Shown in pieces: positions 27,934 to 37,808 of a stretch of DNA of 64,000 nt. Source of the DNA: Shewanella baltica (GTDB lineage Bacteria > Pseudomonadota > Gammaproteobacteria > Enterobacterales > Shewanellaceae). Location: assembly GCF_900456975.1 (NCBI RefSeq), contig NZ_UGYM01000002.1, forward strand, positions 2,976,001 through 3,040,000, read 5' to 3'. How positions within the stretch are numbered: the stretch's first letter is position 1; every line of letters starts with the position of its first letter. The notes under the pieces are model-generated. The model did not search any database, was not told where the DNA came from, and was given only the letters and a program-made list of their open reading frames with translations. A program made the translations under genes and the position numbers.

Positions 27934-27964
27934 AAGATAAAGTCTCCCATTGCGGGAGAGTCAA
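27934..27964 (-). promoter_or_regulatory. CueR-controlled copA promoter
   Basis: On the - strand a -35 TTGACT and a -10 TATCTT are separated by exactly 19 bp, longer than the usual 17. The spacer contains the inverted repeat CTCCC-GCAAT-GGGAG. This is the MerR-family layout, in which the bound activator twists the DNA when metal is present. Confidence 0.8.
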
Positions 27965-28045
27965 GGATGAATTTGCTCAATGTGATCACATCGACAATTA
28001 ATTGCTGGGCGAAAAACCATTCAGTTGCTCAAAGGAGAGGTCAAG

Positions 28046-28537
28046 ATGAAGATAGGTGAAGTGGCGAAACAAACGGGCTTGAGCGTTAAGAGTATCCGTT
28101 ATTACCATGATATTGGCTTAGTGTGCGGCGAGCGCAATGAGGCGGGTTATCGGGTTTACCGCCATCAAGATATTGAAGCGCTTAAGTTTGTGCATCAATG
28201 TCGCGACTTAGGTTTTAGCCTAGAGGATTGCAAATCCTTGCTTGGCCTTAAGGGCAATGAAAGCCGGAATGCCGAAGATGTTAAACAACTTACCCGCACT
28301 CACCTTGCCTATGTCGAAGAGCAAATTAATAAGTTGCAACAGCTTAGGGCGCAATTACACCACATGGTGACCCAATGCCAAGGCGGCGATCAGCCACACT
28401 GCGCAATTATCGATAGCCTAAGCCATGAGGACCACGAGACTGACGAAGACAAATCCCAAAAAGACCAAAGCCTGCACGATGCAGGCTCTGAGTGTTGTCG
28501 CAAAGCCAGTCGCAATAGCGACGGCCAAGAGCAATAA
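28046..28537 (+). CDS. cueR: Cu(I)-responsive MerR-family regulator CueR
   Basis: 163 residues from the ATG at 28046 (AAGGAGAGG upstream); a frame from 28025 is rejected. The winged HTH (IGEVAKQTGLSVKSIRYYHDIGL) starts the protein and a long dimerisation helix follows. Metal loop Cys111-x7-Cys119 (CQGGDQPHC) has the spacing of E. coli CueR, which senses Cu(I) with two cysteines. After DSLS the E. coli protein ends soon with a CC pair. Here ~25 acidic and His-rich residues (HEDHETDEDK) come before the CC at 150-151. It should activate the divergent copA promoter. Confidence 0.9.
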   Translation: MKIGEVAKQTGLSVKSIRYYHDIGLVCGERNEAGYRVYRHQDIEALKFVHQCRDLGFSLEDCKSLLGLKGNESRNAEDVKQLTRTHLAYVEEQINKLQQLRAQLHHMVTQCQGGDQPHCAIIDSLSHEDHETDEDKSQKDQSLHDAGSECCRKASRNSDGQEQ

Positions 28538-28551
28538 CGGTAAATACTGCG

Positions 28552-30600
28552 TTATTGATTGCGGACTAAGGTCGGCTTTAACGCCGCAGCATTATCCAGC
28601 ACCAATGTTGCTAGCTTACCCGCAGGGGTGAAGTTAAACACTTGTCCATAAAATGCGAGTTCAGTCTCTAATCCTGCGGCCCTGTGCTCAGGCTTCCAAC
28701 CGCCGTGTGGCTCATCTTGATAGGCAATATAAGCCGTTGGCACACCTCTGATTTTTAACGCCTCATAAATTTGTCGCGACTGCTGTGGCGGCACAATTTG
28801 ATCCCGCAAGCCTTGAAAAATTAACAATGGCTCATTCAAGCCTTCAAGATGATACAACGGCGACAACTCCCTATAGCGGGCTTGATTGTTCGCATAGGGA
28901 CCAATGAGCTGATCTAAATAACCCGTCTCAAACTTATGGGTACTCTTGGCCAGCTGTTCAAAATCACTGATCCCCGCATAACTTACCCCCGCTTGAAACA
29001 CATCATAAAAAGCCAACGACGACATCACAGTTAACCCACCTGCGCTTACGCCTCGAATCGCCAGTTTTTGTCCATCAACCCAACCTTTATCGACTAAATA
29101 ACGGGCCGCATTGACCGCATCTTCCACATCAGCTTGGCCCCATTTTCCGTAAATACTCTGACGATAGGCGCGGCCAAAACCACTGCTACCGCGAAAATTA
29201 ACATCAAGCACCGCAAAGCCGCGGCTGGTCCAAAATTGAATGTCACTGCGATAAGCCAGACTCGCCCGCGCCGTTGGACCGCCGTGCAACATTACTATGA
29301 GCGGCGGGCGGGTATCATGGGGCGCAGTATAGTTGGGGTTAACCGGCCCATAAAAATAACCGTAGGCTTGCTGGTTAACGCCGGTTTTAAAGGTAATATT
29401 TTTTGCCCGAGAAATATAATTGGGATCAAGCTTTGGCAAGTTAGGCGTATACACCAACTCAGTGCCGCGACCGATGACTTTATAAATACCCTTCTCTGGC
29501 GTTGCCTTAGCGCCAACAAAATAAACGGCATCTTCGCCCCTGATCACTTGGGTGATTTCGCCGAAATCGACGGCTAAGGACTCGGTCAAACCCGAATCCA
29601 AATGCAGCCGAATTAGCGCCGCCTGACTGCCAAGCATATAGCTGGCAATGATGGTTTTTTCGGATTCGAAGGCGTAGTTGTGATTGCCTAAATACCAATC
29701 GGCCACGGCAAACTCGGCTTTTTTGTTCAGCACTGGGGCTAAGGTATTTTGTGCCGTGACTCGATAGATATTCCACCAGTTACTGATATCCGACACGACA
29801 TATAATTGTCCATCAGGGCTGAATAATGGCTGTGTCACGGAAGAATCCGTAGGCGTGTTTACCTTACGAATATTGTGCAGTTGCCCTTTGCGGTCGAGAT
29901 CGCCAAGCCAGAGAATACTGTTATCCCATGGCATATAGGGATGTTCCCACGTGATCCACGCCAGTTGGCTGTTATCGGGCGAGATGGCAGGCGAAGAAAT
30001 AAAGTCATGCCCCGAGACAAAGGTATCGCCTTCGCCGGCAAAGTTAAGATTGATTGTCACAAGGCTCGCCTTGGGCTCACCGGGCTGGCGATGATCCTCG
30101 CGCACACAGATAATCCGCGACCCTTTAGGATAAGCGATACAGTCAGCATGACGGGTGCCATTAGGCGTTAACGGCAGTGGAGGTTGATTAGGGGCGAAAC
30201 GATAAAACAGTTGATCCTGTGCCTTAGTGGCAAACAAACTCTGGCCTATCCCTAAAAAGGCGGCGCCGCCGTATTCATGGACGGCGGATTTAACATTAAA
30301 GCTTGGCGGCACGACGTCGGCGATATTGCCCTTTTTATCGAGACGCTTAATCCCTACTTGGCCTTGCTTATCACCATCGGATTCAGAGAAATAAATCGCC
30401 CCATCTACGCTTTGTAACTCGGCGACATTATCGGCCTGTTCAAATACATCATTCGCCGATAAGGGAGACAGCCAACTGCCATAGGGCGCAACAATACGCT
30501 CACCATTATCACTAAGATGCGGTGTTTCTTTGTTCGAGCGCTCGCAAGCCCCCAAACAAAACAAACTCCCTAGCACCCATAAATATCCATGTAACTTCAT
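28552..30600 (-). CDS. S9-family prolyl oligopeptidase-like lipoprotein
   Basis: 682 residues. The N-terminus is a lipoprotein signal (LGSLFCLGAC). Residues ~40-400 are a beta-propeller with TolB/DPP-like repeats (FSPDGQLYVVSDISNWW, SPDNSQLAWITWE). Residues ~430-670 are an alpha/beta-hydrolase with nucleophile GVSAGGLT, acid GLRDQIVPPQQS and histidine DEPHGG. Such enzymes cleave small proline- or acyl-containing peptides. The lipid anchor places this one in the periplasm or on the outer membrane. GGGGAG lies just before the ATG. It converges with cueR with only 14 bp between the stops. Confidence 0.9.
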   Translation of the reverse strand: MKLHGYLWVLGSLFCLGACERSNKETPHLSDNGERIVAPYGSWLSPLSANDVFEQADNVAELQSVDGAIYFSESDGDKQGQVGIKRLDKKGNIADVVPPSFNVKSAVHEYGGAAFLGIGQSLFATKAQDQLFYRFAPNQPPLPLTPNGTRHADCIAYPKGSRIICVREDHRQPGEPKASLVTINLNFAGEGDTFVSGHDFISSPAISPDNSQLAWITWEHPYMPWDNSILWLGDLDRKGQLHNIRKVNTPTDSSVTQPLFSPDGQLYVVSDISNWWNIYRVTAQNTLAPVLNKKAEFAVADWYLGNHNYAFESEKTIIASYMLGSQAALIRLHLDSGLTESLAVDFGEITQVIRGEDAVYFVGAKATPEKGIYKVIGRGTELVYTPNLPKLDPNYISRAKNITFKTGVNQQAYGYFYGPVNPNYTAPHDTRPPLIVMLHGGPTARASLAYRSDIQFWTSRGFAVLDVNFRGSSGFGRAYRQSIYGKWGQADVEDAVNAARYLVDKGWVDGQKLAIRGVSAGGLTVMSSLAFYDVFQAGVSYAGISDFEQLAKSTHKFETGYLDQLIGPYANNQARYRELSPLYHLEGLNEPLLIFQGLRDQIVPPQQSRQIYEALKIRGVPTAYIAYQDEPHGGWKPEHRAAGLETELAFYGQVFNFTPAGKLATLVLDNAAALKPTLVRNQ

Positions 30601-30663
30601 TGTTTCTCCCCAATGTTTGCCAACTGCACAAACCGAAACAAAATAGGAACTTGCAGAAATTGG

Positions 30664-30924
30664 TTATTTTTTAAATTTTTTTAAGAACCAATTTACCACT
30701 TGCACTTGCTGTACTTGCGTTAAGCCAAAATAAATACACACCCAAGGTGAGATAAGGAAAAACCACGGGATCACGGCCACAGAGCGACCACTGAAGAGCA
30801 GAAAAAAGAACCCGCAATAGATCACAATCAACCCTAGGACACCCACGATTAACATCATGCGTTTAGTGATTTTCTCAAGCCAGAGGGCTTTATCCTGCCA
30901 AGACATCCGGATGTTAAGCTCCAT
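30664..30924 (-). CDS. Small inner-membrane protein of unknown function
   Basis: 86 residues from the ATG at 30924; an internal ATG at 30906 is equally possible and neither has a strong ribosome site. Two hydrophobic segments (MLIVGVLGLIVIYCGFFFLL and VIPWFFLISPWVCIYFGL) predict a hairpin in the membrane with a basic C-terminus (FLKKFKK). I do not recognise the family. It is separate from the neighbouring genes. Confidence 0.5.
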   Translation of the reverse strand: MELNIRMSWQDKALWLEKITKRMMLIVGVLGLIVIYCGFFFLLFSGRSVAVIPWFFLISPWVCIYFGLTQVQQVQVVNWFLKKFKK

Positions 30925-31072
30925 TACATGCGACAAACATGTATGTAAAGTTATGTAAAAAAACTGGAGGGCGATTGTTGAAGGTTAACAACTAAATGTC
31001 AACTCCAACAGTGAAATCTAAATAAATCCAAAGACTGAGTTCAAAATGCCATTATGTTTCTTTACGCAATAA

Positions 31073-31096
31073 AAAACCGAGCCTCAGCTCGGTTTT
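31073..31096 (-). terminator. Terminator of the acyl-CoA degradation operon
   Basis: AAAACCGAGC / GCTCGGTTTT with a CTCA loop, 26 bp past the stop of the last operon gene, with a T-run on the - strand. Confidence 0.85.
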
Positions 31097-31121
31097 TATG
31101 AATATCAATAAGATATCGTCA

Positions 31122-31880
31122 TTACAGACGGATACCACCATCGATTTCGAACACGCGACCATTTACATAGTCGTTCTCAATAATAAAGCGTACGGTGGAA
31201 GCTATCTCGTCGGCATGACCAAGGCGTCCTACTGGCACTAGCTTCTCTAAACGCTCCAGCGCCTCAGGTTTCATTGCCGCCGTCATCTCAGTAGCGATAA
31301 CGCCCGGTGCAACCGCTGCGCTACGGATATTGTAACGTGCTAATTCCTTCGCCCAGCCAACAGACATGGCCGCAACGCCCGCTTTGGAGGCGGCATAGTT
31401 CGACTGACCCATGTTGCCCGCTTTCGCTAGGCTAGAGATGTTGACAATCACGCCCGCTTGACCGGATTCAATCATGGCCGCTGCCGCTTCACGACCGCAG
31501 AGGAAGCTGCCCGTCAAGTTCACATTGATCACAGATTGGAATTGCTCATAAGACATACGGTCGGTGACTTTGCCGTCTTTGGCTTTGACTAACAGGCCAT
31601 CACGCAGAATGCCGGCGTTGTTCACTAACACGTTCACTTGGCCAAAATCTTCGAGAATATAGGCAAAACCTGCCACGACGTCTTCTTCGTCGGTAATGTC
31701 TAAGGCATAACCTTGAACTTCAGTGTCCGATCCAAGCTCAGCACAGGCTCGCTCGAGTTTTTCTTGGTCCACGTCGATAAGCGCTATCTTAGCACCCGCC
31801 TGCGCAAAATTTTGCGCCATTGCCAGACCTAAGCCACCCGCGCCGCCAGTAATGACGACAACCTTATCTTTTAAATCCAT
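31122..31880 (-). CDS. SDR-family 3-hydroxyacyl-CoA dehydrogenase / FabG-like reductase
   Basis: 252 residues. The NAD(P) motif is TGGAGGLGLAMAQ, then NNAG. The catalytic Ser is in VNISSLAK, and the YxxxK motif is YAASK. It is the last gene of a seven-gene operon for breakdown of branched-chain acyl-CoAs. A role as 3-hydroxy-2-methylbutyryl-CoA (isoleucine route) or related 3-hydroxyacyl-CoA dehydrogenase is therefore more likely than fatty-acid synthesis; this is inference from context. Confidence 0.85.
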   Translation of the reverse strand: MDLKDKVVVITGGAGGLGLAMAQNFAQAGAKIALIDVDQEKLERACAELGSDTEVQGYALDITDEEDVVAGFAYILEDFGQVNVLVNNAGILRDGLLVKAKDGKVTDRMSYEQFQSVINVNLTGSFLCGREAAAAMIESGQAGVIVNISSLAKAGNMGQSNYAASKAGVAAMSVGWAKELARYNIRSAAVAPGVIATEMTAAMKPEALERLEKLVPVGRLGHADEIASTVRFIIENDYVNGRVFEIDGGIRL

Positions 31881-31904
31881 CTGGTTATCCCTTGTTAACT
31901 ATGT

Positions 31905-32807
31905 CTATTTTTTAAGTTGTGCAAATTGTTCAAAAATACTGGAAAAATCTCGGCGGCCGTTGCCTTGTCTTGCATGATTCACATACAAGCTGCGGGCTAA
32001 AGCGCCCATTGGCGTGCTGGAGTTGCTCAATAATGCGGCTTCTTGGGACAGACCGAGATCTTTAACCATCAAATCTACCATAAAGCCGCCCTGATAGCCC
32101 TTAGAAGAAGGTACAGTCTCCATCACACCTGGGCATGGATTATACTTTTCGAGGGTCCAGTTACCACCACTGCTAACCTTCATAATGTCGGACAAGACTT
32201 TAGGATCGAGACCATGGTCAATGCCCATTTGCAACGCCTCAGAAGTGCCGACCATCAACACAGATAACAGCATGTTATTGCAGATTTTAGCGACTTGTCC
32301 CGCACCTGGGCCACCGGCGTGGAATATGTTCACCCCCATTGCTTTAAGCACTGGCTGACCCCGCTCAAAAGCGCTATCGGAACCACCACAAATAAAGGTT
32401 AAAGTACCCGCCGCCGCGCCTGCTGTGCCGCCAGAAACCGGTGCATCCATAAACTCTATGCCGCTTTTAGCCGCTTCGGCCGCTACCAATTGCGCGCTTT
32501 GCGCATCGATGGTCGAGCAATCGATCAGTAAGGTATCACCCGCAACCACTTCGAGCAGTCCTTTGTCTGTGCCATTGCCTAAATATAAACTTTTCACATG
32601 CTTGCCCGCAGGCAGCATAGTGATCACCACATTGGCACCCGCCGCCGCGCCGCAGGCCGTGCTAGAAACAAAAGCCCCTTGCTCGGCAAGGCTGTGCATG
32701 GCTTCTGGGACTAAATCAAATACACGAACCGTCATGCCCGCTTTTAATAAATTGGCCGCCATTGGGCCGCCCATATTACCTAAACCGATAAATGCTACTG
32801 TACTCAT
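31905..32807 (-). CDS. mmsB: 3-hydroxyisobutyrate dehydrogenase
   Basis: 300 residues. The N-terminal NAD fold is FIGLGNMGGPMAANLLKAG. The family motif DAPVSGGTAGAAAGTL follows, and the catalytic lysine region is GAGQVAKICNNM. It oxidises 3-hydroxyisobutyrate to methylmalonate semialdehyde in valine breakdown, the substrate of MmsA in the same operon. CAGGAG precedes the start. Confidence 0.93.
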   Translation of the reverse strand: MSTVAFIGLGNMGGPMAANLLKAGMTVRVFDLVPEAMHSLAEQGAFVSSTACGAAAGANVVITMLPAGKHVKSLYLGNGTDKGLLEVVAGDTLLIDCSTIDAQSAQLVAAEAAKSGIEFMDAPVSGGTAGAAAGTLTFICGGSDSAFERGQPVLKAMGVNIFHAGGPGAGQVAKICNNMLLSVLMVGTSEALQMGIDHGLDPKVLSDIMKVSSGGNWTLEKYNPCPGVMETVPSSKGYQGGFMVDLMVKDLGLSQEAALLSNSSTPMGALARSLYVNHARQGNGRRDFSSIFEQFAQLKK

Positions 32808-32951
32808 GCTGTCACTCCTGTGTGCTGTTCTTTTTTTAGTGTAGTGATAATGCTAGTCCGTTGATTATGCTGTCGTTATCACAGAGTAAAGCAAGCTTGG
32901 CTGAGCCTATACACTCAGCACTATTCAAATCTGTGCTAATCAACTCAACGC

Positions 32952-34103
32952 TTAGCTCAGTTGGCTAAAGGGATGCGACTCGCCCCAAGGGGAAGTCAAT
33001 ATTTGCTCAAGTACGGCGGTAGGCACTGAGTTCACATCCTTAAAGCGCCACTGGGGTTGTCTGTCTTTATCAATCAAGAGTGCGCGAACCCCTTCGCAGA
33101 AATCACCATGGGCACACACGTTAACGCTGGCGGTTAATTCCCATTTAAAACATTCAGCTAGGCTTAACTTAGTGCCTAGTTGTGATTGGATATTAACCAG
33201 ATGCCAGCTGATAGGACTGCCAGCAAGGAAGGTGTCGCGCGCCTTCATTAACCAAGCATCCTCCGACGCTAACGTCGACATACGGGTGACAATATCCTCT
33301 AAACTCCCCGCCATCAGTCGGTCGATATTATCTTGGCTGTCCGCCAATACACTTTCACCCTTAGGGATATCCACTTGATTAGATAACTCGTTGATCATGC
33401 TATCTAAGCGTTGATGATTAAGCGCCGGTGTATCGCTCCAATCTAAGGTTGCCATGGCATCGAACATCAGTTCTTTGTCATCACGGTTCAGGTAATGATC
33501 CGCAAGGCCCACATAACAGGCATCGGCAGCATTAAGTTGATAGGCAGTGAGCCCTAAAAACAGTCCCATTTTGCCCTGCATGCGATTAAGGAAATAACTG
33601 CCGCCCACATCGGGGTACAGGCCAATCGTCACTTCAGGCATAGCAATGCGCGAAGTTTCAGTGACGACTCTGTGGCTTGCGCCCGCCATCAAACCGAGCC
33701 CGCCGCCCATCACAATACCGTCGCCCCACACCAACACAGGTTTGCCAAAGGTATGCAGTAGATAATCGAGGCGATATTCCTCTTCGAAGAACACCTTCGC
33801 CTCCTCAGTCACTTGTCCCTTCGCGGCAATGGATGCATGGTATAAAGCGCGCACATCCCCCCCTGCACAAAATGCCTTTTCACCGCTGCCATCTAACACG
33901 ATACAAGCGATAAGCGAGTCTTTCTTCCATAGATTGAGCTGCGCCGTCATAGCACGCACCATGTCTAAATCTAAGGCGTTGAGGGCTTTTTCCACATTGA
34001 GTGTCACCACCCCAATCAACTTACCGGACGCGGTGGCTAAGGTTTGAAAAACCACGTTTTGCGTGGTCGTGGCCTGATTTACGTTATCTACTACATTAGT
34101 CAT
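32952..34103 (-). CDS. 3-hydroxyisobutyryl-CoA hydrolase (crotonase family)
   Basis: 383 residues from the ATG at 34103, which overlaps the stop of the preceding gene by one base (TAATG). A longer frame exists to 34118 but has no support. Oxyanion segments are EKAFCAGGDVRALY and GIVMGGGLGLMAGAS, and the catalytic region is RIAMPEVTIGLYPDVGGSYFLNRM. The ~380-residue length separates it from ordinary enoyl-CoA hydratases (~260). It frees 3-hydroxyisobutyrate from CoA, allowing MmsB to act next. Confidence 0.88.
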   Translation of the reverse strand: MTNVVDNVNQATTTQNVVFQTLATASGKLIGVVTLNVEKALNALDLDMVRAMTAQLNLWKKDSLIACIVLDGSGEKAFCAGGDVRALYHASIAAKGQVTEEAKVFFEEEYRLDYLLHTFGKPVLVWGDGIVMGGGLGLMAGASHRVVTETSRIAMPEVTIGLYPDVGGSYFLNRMQGKMGLFLGLTAYQLNAADACYVGLADHYLNRDDKELMFDAMATLDWSDTPALNHQRLDSMINELSNQVDIPKGESVLADSQDNIDRLMAGSLEDIVTRMSTLASEDAWLMKARDTFLAGSPISWHLVNIQSQLGTKLSLAECFKWELTASVNVCAHGDFCEGVRALLIDKDRQPQWRFKDVNSVPTAVLEQILTSPWGESHPFSQLS

Positions 34104-34876
34104 TAGCGGTTCTTCCAATCAGCTTTACGTTTGCCCAAAAACGCATTCACGCCTTCGGCCTGATCTTCGGTATCAAATAACCCGACAAATAATTCACGCT
34201 CAATCGGCAGCGCTTGGCTACGCGCCATAGTGCGGCCCGCTTGAATGAGTGTCTTGCACGCTGTGACGCTGCTTGGGCTTTGGTTAGCGACTTTGACGGC
34301 CAACGCGATTGCCGCATTGAGCGCTTCGCCCGTTTCGACCACTTCTTCAACTAAACGCAGATTTAATGCCTGAGTCGCATCGACGCGCTCACCGCATAAA
34401 ATCATCCGCTTAGCCCAGCCTTCACCAACTAATGCGGTCAGATTCTGAGTGCCACCTGCGCAAGGTAATAAACCTACGGTCGCTTCAGGCAATGCCATCA
34501 CAGCTTGAATTTCGGCGATGCGAATATCACAGGCCAGTGCAACTTCTAAGCCGCCGCCCATGGCATAACCGTTAATCGCGGCAATCGATACACCGCGGAA
34601 TTGACTTAAGGTTTCAAAGGCTTCACCGAAATGCTTTGCCATCGTCGCCGCATTACCTTTGTCGCCGTCACTAAACAGCTTCAAATCGGCGCCGGCAGAG
34701 AAGAACTTTTGCCCTTGGCCCGTTAACACTAAGGCATAAATTTCTTTATTCGCGTTCAGCTCAAGCACTTTAGCTTTGAGCACCTTCAAACTCTCGGCGG
34801 TCCAAGTATTTGCCGGTGGATTATTCATCGTCAGAATGGCCGTATGGCCTTCGATACGTTCTACTAAATATTCCAT
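34103..34876 (-). CDS. Enoyl-CoA hydratase
   Basis: 257 residues, normal size for the crotonase family. Visible motifs are GQGQKFFSAGADLKLF and GYAMGGGLEVALACDIRIAE for the oxyanion hole and MALPEATVGLLPCAGG for the catalytic glutamate region. It would hydrate methacrylyl-CoA (or tiglyl-CoA) to the 3-hydroxyacyl-CoA, between the acyl-CoA dehydrogenase and the hydrolase of the same operon. AAAAGGAG precedes the ATG. Confidence 0.9.
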   Translation of the reverse strand: MEYLVERIEGHTAILTMNNPPANTWTAESLKVLKAKVLELNANKEIYALVLTGQGQKFFSAGADLKLFSDGDKGNAATMAKHFGEAFETLSQFRGVSIAAINGYAMGGGLEVALACDIRIAEIQAVMALPEATVGLLPCAGGTQNLTALVGEGWAKRMILCGERVDATQALNLRLVEEVVETGEALNAAIALAVKVANQSPSSVTACKTLIQAGRTMARSQALPIERELFVGLFDTEDQAEGVNAFLGKRKADWKNR

Positions 34877-34935
34877 CTGTATAGACTCCTTTTATGTTAT
34901 CGCCAACCGATAAGTCACACTTCTTGCGAGTGGAC

Positions 34936-36093
34936 TTAGAGGATTTGTCCTGCATTTTCATCGAGTAAACGACGGGCGATAATTAAGCGCATAATTTCGT
35001 TGGTGCCTTCTAAAATCTGGTGCACACGCACATCACGGAAGTGACGTTCCAGCGGGTACTCCCTTATATAACCATATCCGCCATGAATTTGCAGCGCCGC
35101 ATCACAGACTTGAAAGCCCACATCGGTGGCAAAACGTTTTGCCATGGCGCAATAGGCTGTGGCTTCAGGATCGCTGCTGTCGAGTTTAAAGGCCGCAAGG
35201 CGCACCATTTGGCGGGCTGCGACTAACTCAGTCGCCATATCGGCGAGCTTAAATTGTAGTGCTTGGAAAGCCGCTAAAGGTTTACCAAATTGCTGACGCT
35301 CATTCATATACTGAGTTGCACGCTCCAGCGCCGCTTGCGCCGTACCGACTGAACAGGTCGCAATATTGATACGACCGCCGTCTAAGCCTTTCATCGCGAA
35401 GGCAAAACCTTGACCTTCTTCACCGAGCAAGTTGGCTACTGGCACACGCACGTTTTCAAAGGTAATTTGACGGGTCGGCTGGGCATTCCAGCCCATTTTA
35501 TCTTCGGCTTTACCGTAGATAACGCCAGCGGCATCCGCCGGAATGGCAATGGCAGAAATCCCCTTAGGCCCCGCTTGACCTGTGCGGCACATCACCACTA
35601 ATAGTTCAGTTGCGCCCGCACCTGAGATAAACATCTTCGAACCTGAAATCACATACTCATCACCGTCGCGCACCGCTTTGGTTTGCAAAGATGCGGCGTC
35701 TGAACCCGCGCCCGGCTCAGTTAAGCAATAGGACGCTAACATTTGCCCTGTTGTTAACGGCTCAGACCAAGTCTGACGCAGGGTTTCAGTTCCCCAAGTC
35801 GTCACCATCCAAGTGGCCATATTGTGAATGGTCAGCATGGCCGTGGTCGCAGTGCAGCCCTTGGCGAGCTCTTCAAAAATAATCGACGCATCGAGGCGCG
35901 ATAAGCCCATGCCACCTTCCGATTCTGGCGAATACAGAGAGCAAAAACCCAGCTCACCGGCTTTTTGGATCACGTCTTTGGGGAAATGATGTTCTTCATC
36001 CCACTTGGCGGCAAAAGGGGTTAATTCTTCCGCGGCAAACTGGCGCGCAAGATCGGCAAACTGGCGTTGGTCATCGTTGAAATTAAAATCCAT
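34936..36093 (-). CDS. Acyl-CoA dehydrogenase, probably isobutyryl/2-methyl-branched-chain specific
   Basis: 385 residues, full length. The FAD/substrate signature is YCLTEPGAGSDAASLQT. The C-terminal signature is IHGGYGYIREYPLERHFRDVRV with QILEGTNEIMR. The base Glu is in the EGTNE segment, as in short/branched-chain family members. It oxidises the branched acyl-CoA to the 2-enoyl-CoA and passes electrons to ETF. The operon context points to isobutyryl-CoA. TAGGAG is placed before the ATG. Confidence 0.9.
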   Translation of the reverse strand: MDFNFNDDQRQFADLARQFAAEELTPFAAKWDEEHHFPKDVIQKAGELGFCSLYSPESEGGMGLSRLDASIIFEELAKGCTATTAMLTIHNMATWMVTTWGTETLRQTWSEPLTTGQMLASYCLTEPGAGSDAASLQTKAVRDGDEYVISGSKMFISGAGATELLVVMCRTGQAGPKGISAIAIPADAAGVIYGKAEDKMGWNAQPTRQITFENVRVPVANLLGEEGQGFAFAMKGLDGGRINIATCSVGTAQAALERATQYMNERQQFGKPLAAFQALQFKLADMATELVAARQMVRLAAFKLDSSDPEATAYCAMAKRFATDVGFQVCDAALQIHGGYGYIREYPLERHFRDVRVHQILEGTNEIMRLIIARRLLDENAGQIL

Positions 36094-36193
36094 TTGGCTC
36101 TCCTATGACTCTGTGGTCACTTTTTATTTAATAAATTGGGCGCCGTAAAGACGCCGTGGTTTATCGATTAATCACTAAGCTTAGCGAACGAGC

Positions 36194-37693
36194 TTAGCGC
36201 AAGTTAATGCTCATGTTTGGCGTAGACGCCACGGCGATATCGGACTCAAACCAGCGTGAAGTGATAGTTTTAGTCTCGGTATAGAAACGTACCGCTTGCT
36301 TACCGTAAGCATGTTGATCGCCGTAGAAACTGCCCTTCCAACCGGTAAATGAGAAGAAAGGTAATGGCACAGGAATAGGCACGTTAATTCCCACTTGGCC
36401 GACTTCGATTTCGTGTTGATATTTACGAGCAGCCGCACCGCTGGCAGTAAAGATAGAAGTACCGTTGCCATACGGGCTGGCATTGACTAATTCGATGGCC
36501 GCTTCTAATGAGTCCGACTCCATGCAACACAGTACAGGGCCAAAGATTTCTTCCTTATAGATGCTCATCTCTGTGGAGACTTTATTGAACATGGTTGGGC
36601 CAATCCAGTTGCCTGACTCATAACCTTCCACGGTAAAGTCGCTGCCATCGAGCAAACACTCAGCGCCTTCATCAATCCCCTGCTTGATAAGTTTCAGCAC
36701 GCGTGCCTTAGCTGCAGGGCTTATGACAGGGCCGTAACCTGCTTCCTTATCGTCCCATAAACCTGGGCGAACCTTGGCTAAGGCTTCTTTGAGTTCAGGG
36801 ATCCACTCTTTAGCGGCGCCAACAAACACGGCAACCGAAATCGCCATACAGCGCTGACCCGCCGCGCCTACAGAGGCGCCAACTAAGTTATTGATCACTT
36901 GCTGTTTGTTCGCATCAGGCATGATAACGCAGTGATTTTTCGCGCCCGCAAAGGCTTGTACGCGTTTTAAATTATCGGTACCTGTTTTATAAATATACTG
37001 GCCCACAGCCACAGAACCGACGAAGGAAATGGCTTTAATTGCAGGGTCTGCCAGCAGAATATCCACGGCAGTTTTGTCGCCATGCACTAATTGCAATACG
37101 CCCTTAGGTGCACCCGCTTCAACAAACAGTTCAACAAGGCGCTGCGGCGTCATTGGATCTTGTTCTGAAGGCTTTAAAATGAAGGTGTTACCGCAGGCAA
37201 TCGCCAGTGGGAACATCCATAACGGGATCATCGCAGGGAAGTTAAATGGCGTAATACCGGCACACACACCCAGTGGTTGAGTGTAGCTATAAGTGTCGAT
37301 TGAACGCGCGACGTTCTCAACGGTTTCGCCCATCAATAATGACGCCACGTTACAGGCGTGTTCAGCGACTTCGATACCGCGCCATACATCGCCCTTGGCA
37401 TCTTCGAAGGTTTTACCCGTTTCATGGGCAAGAATGGTCGCAAGTTCGTCGTGATGTTCTTTTAACAGATGTTGATAGCGCAACATGACGCGCGCACGTT
37501 CAGAAACTGGCACTTCTTTCCACGTTTTGAAAGCGGCTTTGGCGCTAGCAATGGCAGCGTGAACTTCTTCGCTCGTAGCAGCATTAATCACGGCAATCGG
37601 CGAGTTATTCGCGGGATTGGTGACAATAATCTGCGATGTGCCCGTACCTTGGGTAAACTCACCGTCAATGTAATGCTTTACTTGTGTGGTCAT
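36194..37693 (-). CDS. mmsA: Methylmalonate-semialdehyde dehydrogenase (CoA-acylating)
   Basis: 499 residues from the ATG at 37693, supported by AAGGAAAGG upstream; the frame is open much further but that part is unlike the family. The NAD-binding part contains [14 protein letters not shown], and the catalytic cysteine is in [36 protein letters not shown] is typical of MmsA. It turns methylmalonate semialdehyde into propionyl-CoA, the end of the valine branch. Confidence 0.93.
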   Translation of the reverse strand: MTTQVKHYIDGEFTQGTGTSQIIVTNPANNSPIAVINAATSEEVHAAIASAKAAFKTWKEVPVSERARVMLRYQHLLKEHHDELATILAHETGKTFEDAKGDVWRGIEVAEHACNVASLLMGETVENVARSIDTYSYTQPLGVCAGITPFNFPAMIPLWMFPLAIACGNTFILKPSEQDPMTPQRLVELFVEAGAPKGVLQLVHGDKTAVDILLADPAIKAISFVGSVAVGQYIYKTGTDNLKRVQAFAGAKNHCVIMPDANKQQVINNLVGASVGAAGQRCMAISVAVFVGAAKEWIPELKEALAKVRPGLWDDKEAGYGPVISPAAKARVLKLIKQGIDEGAECLLDGSDFTVEGYESGNWIGPTMFNKVSTEMSIYKEEIFGPVLCCMESDSLEAAIELVNASPYGNGTSIFTASGAAARKYQHEIEVGQVGINVPIPVPLPFFSFTGWKGSFYGDQHAYGKQAVRFYTETKTITSRWFESDIAVASTPNMSINLR

Positions 37694-37808
37694 GTTGCAA
37701 TCCTTTCCTTGTAGAGTGATGGGCTGGCGGTGCGATATTATGATTATCCTCAAGGGAAGTGATTGCCCTTGCCAGCCCCGTCTTGTTGATTTAACTAATC
37801 TGTTGCGA

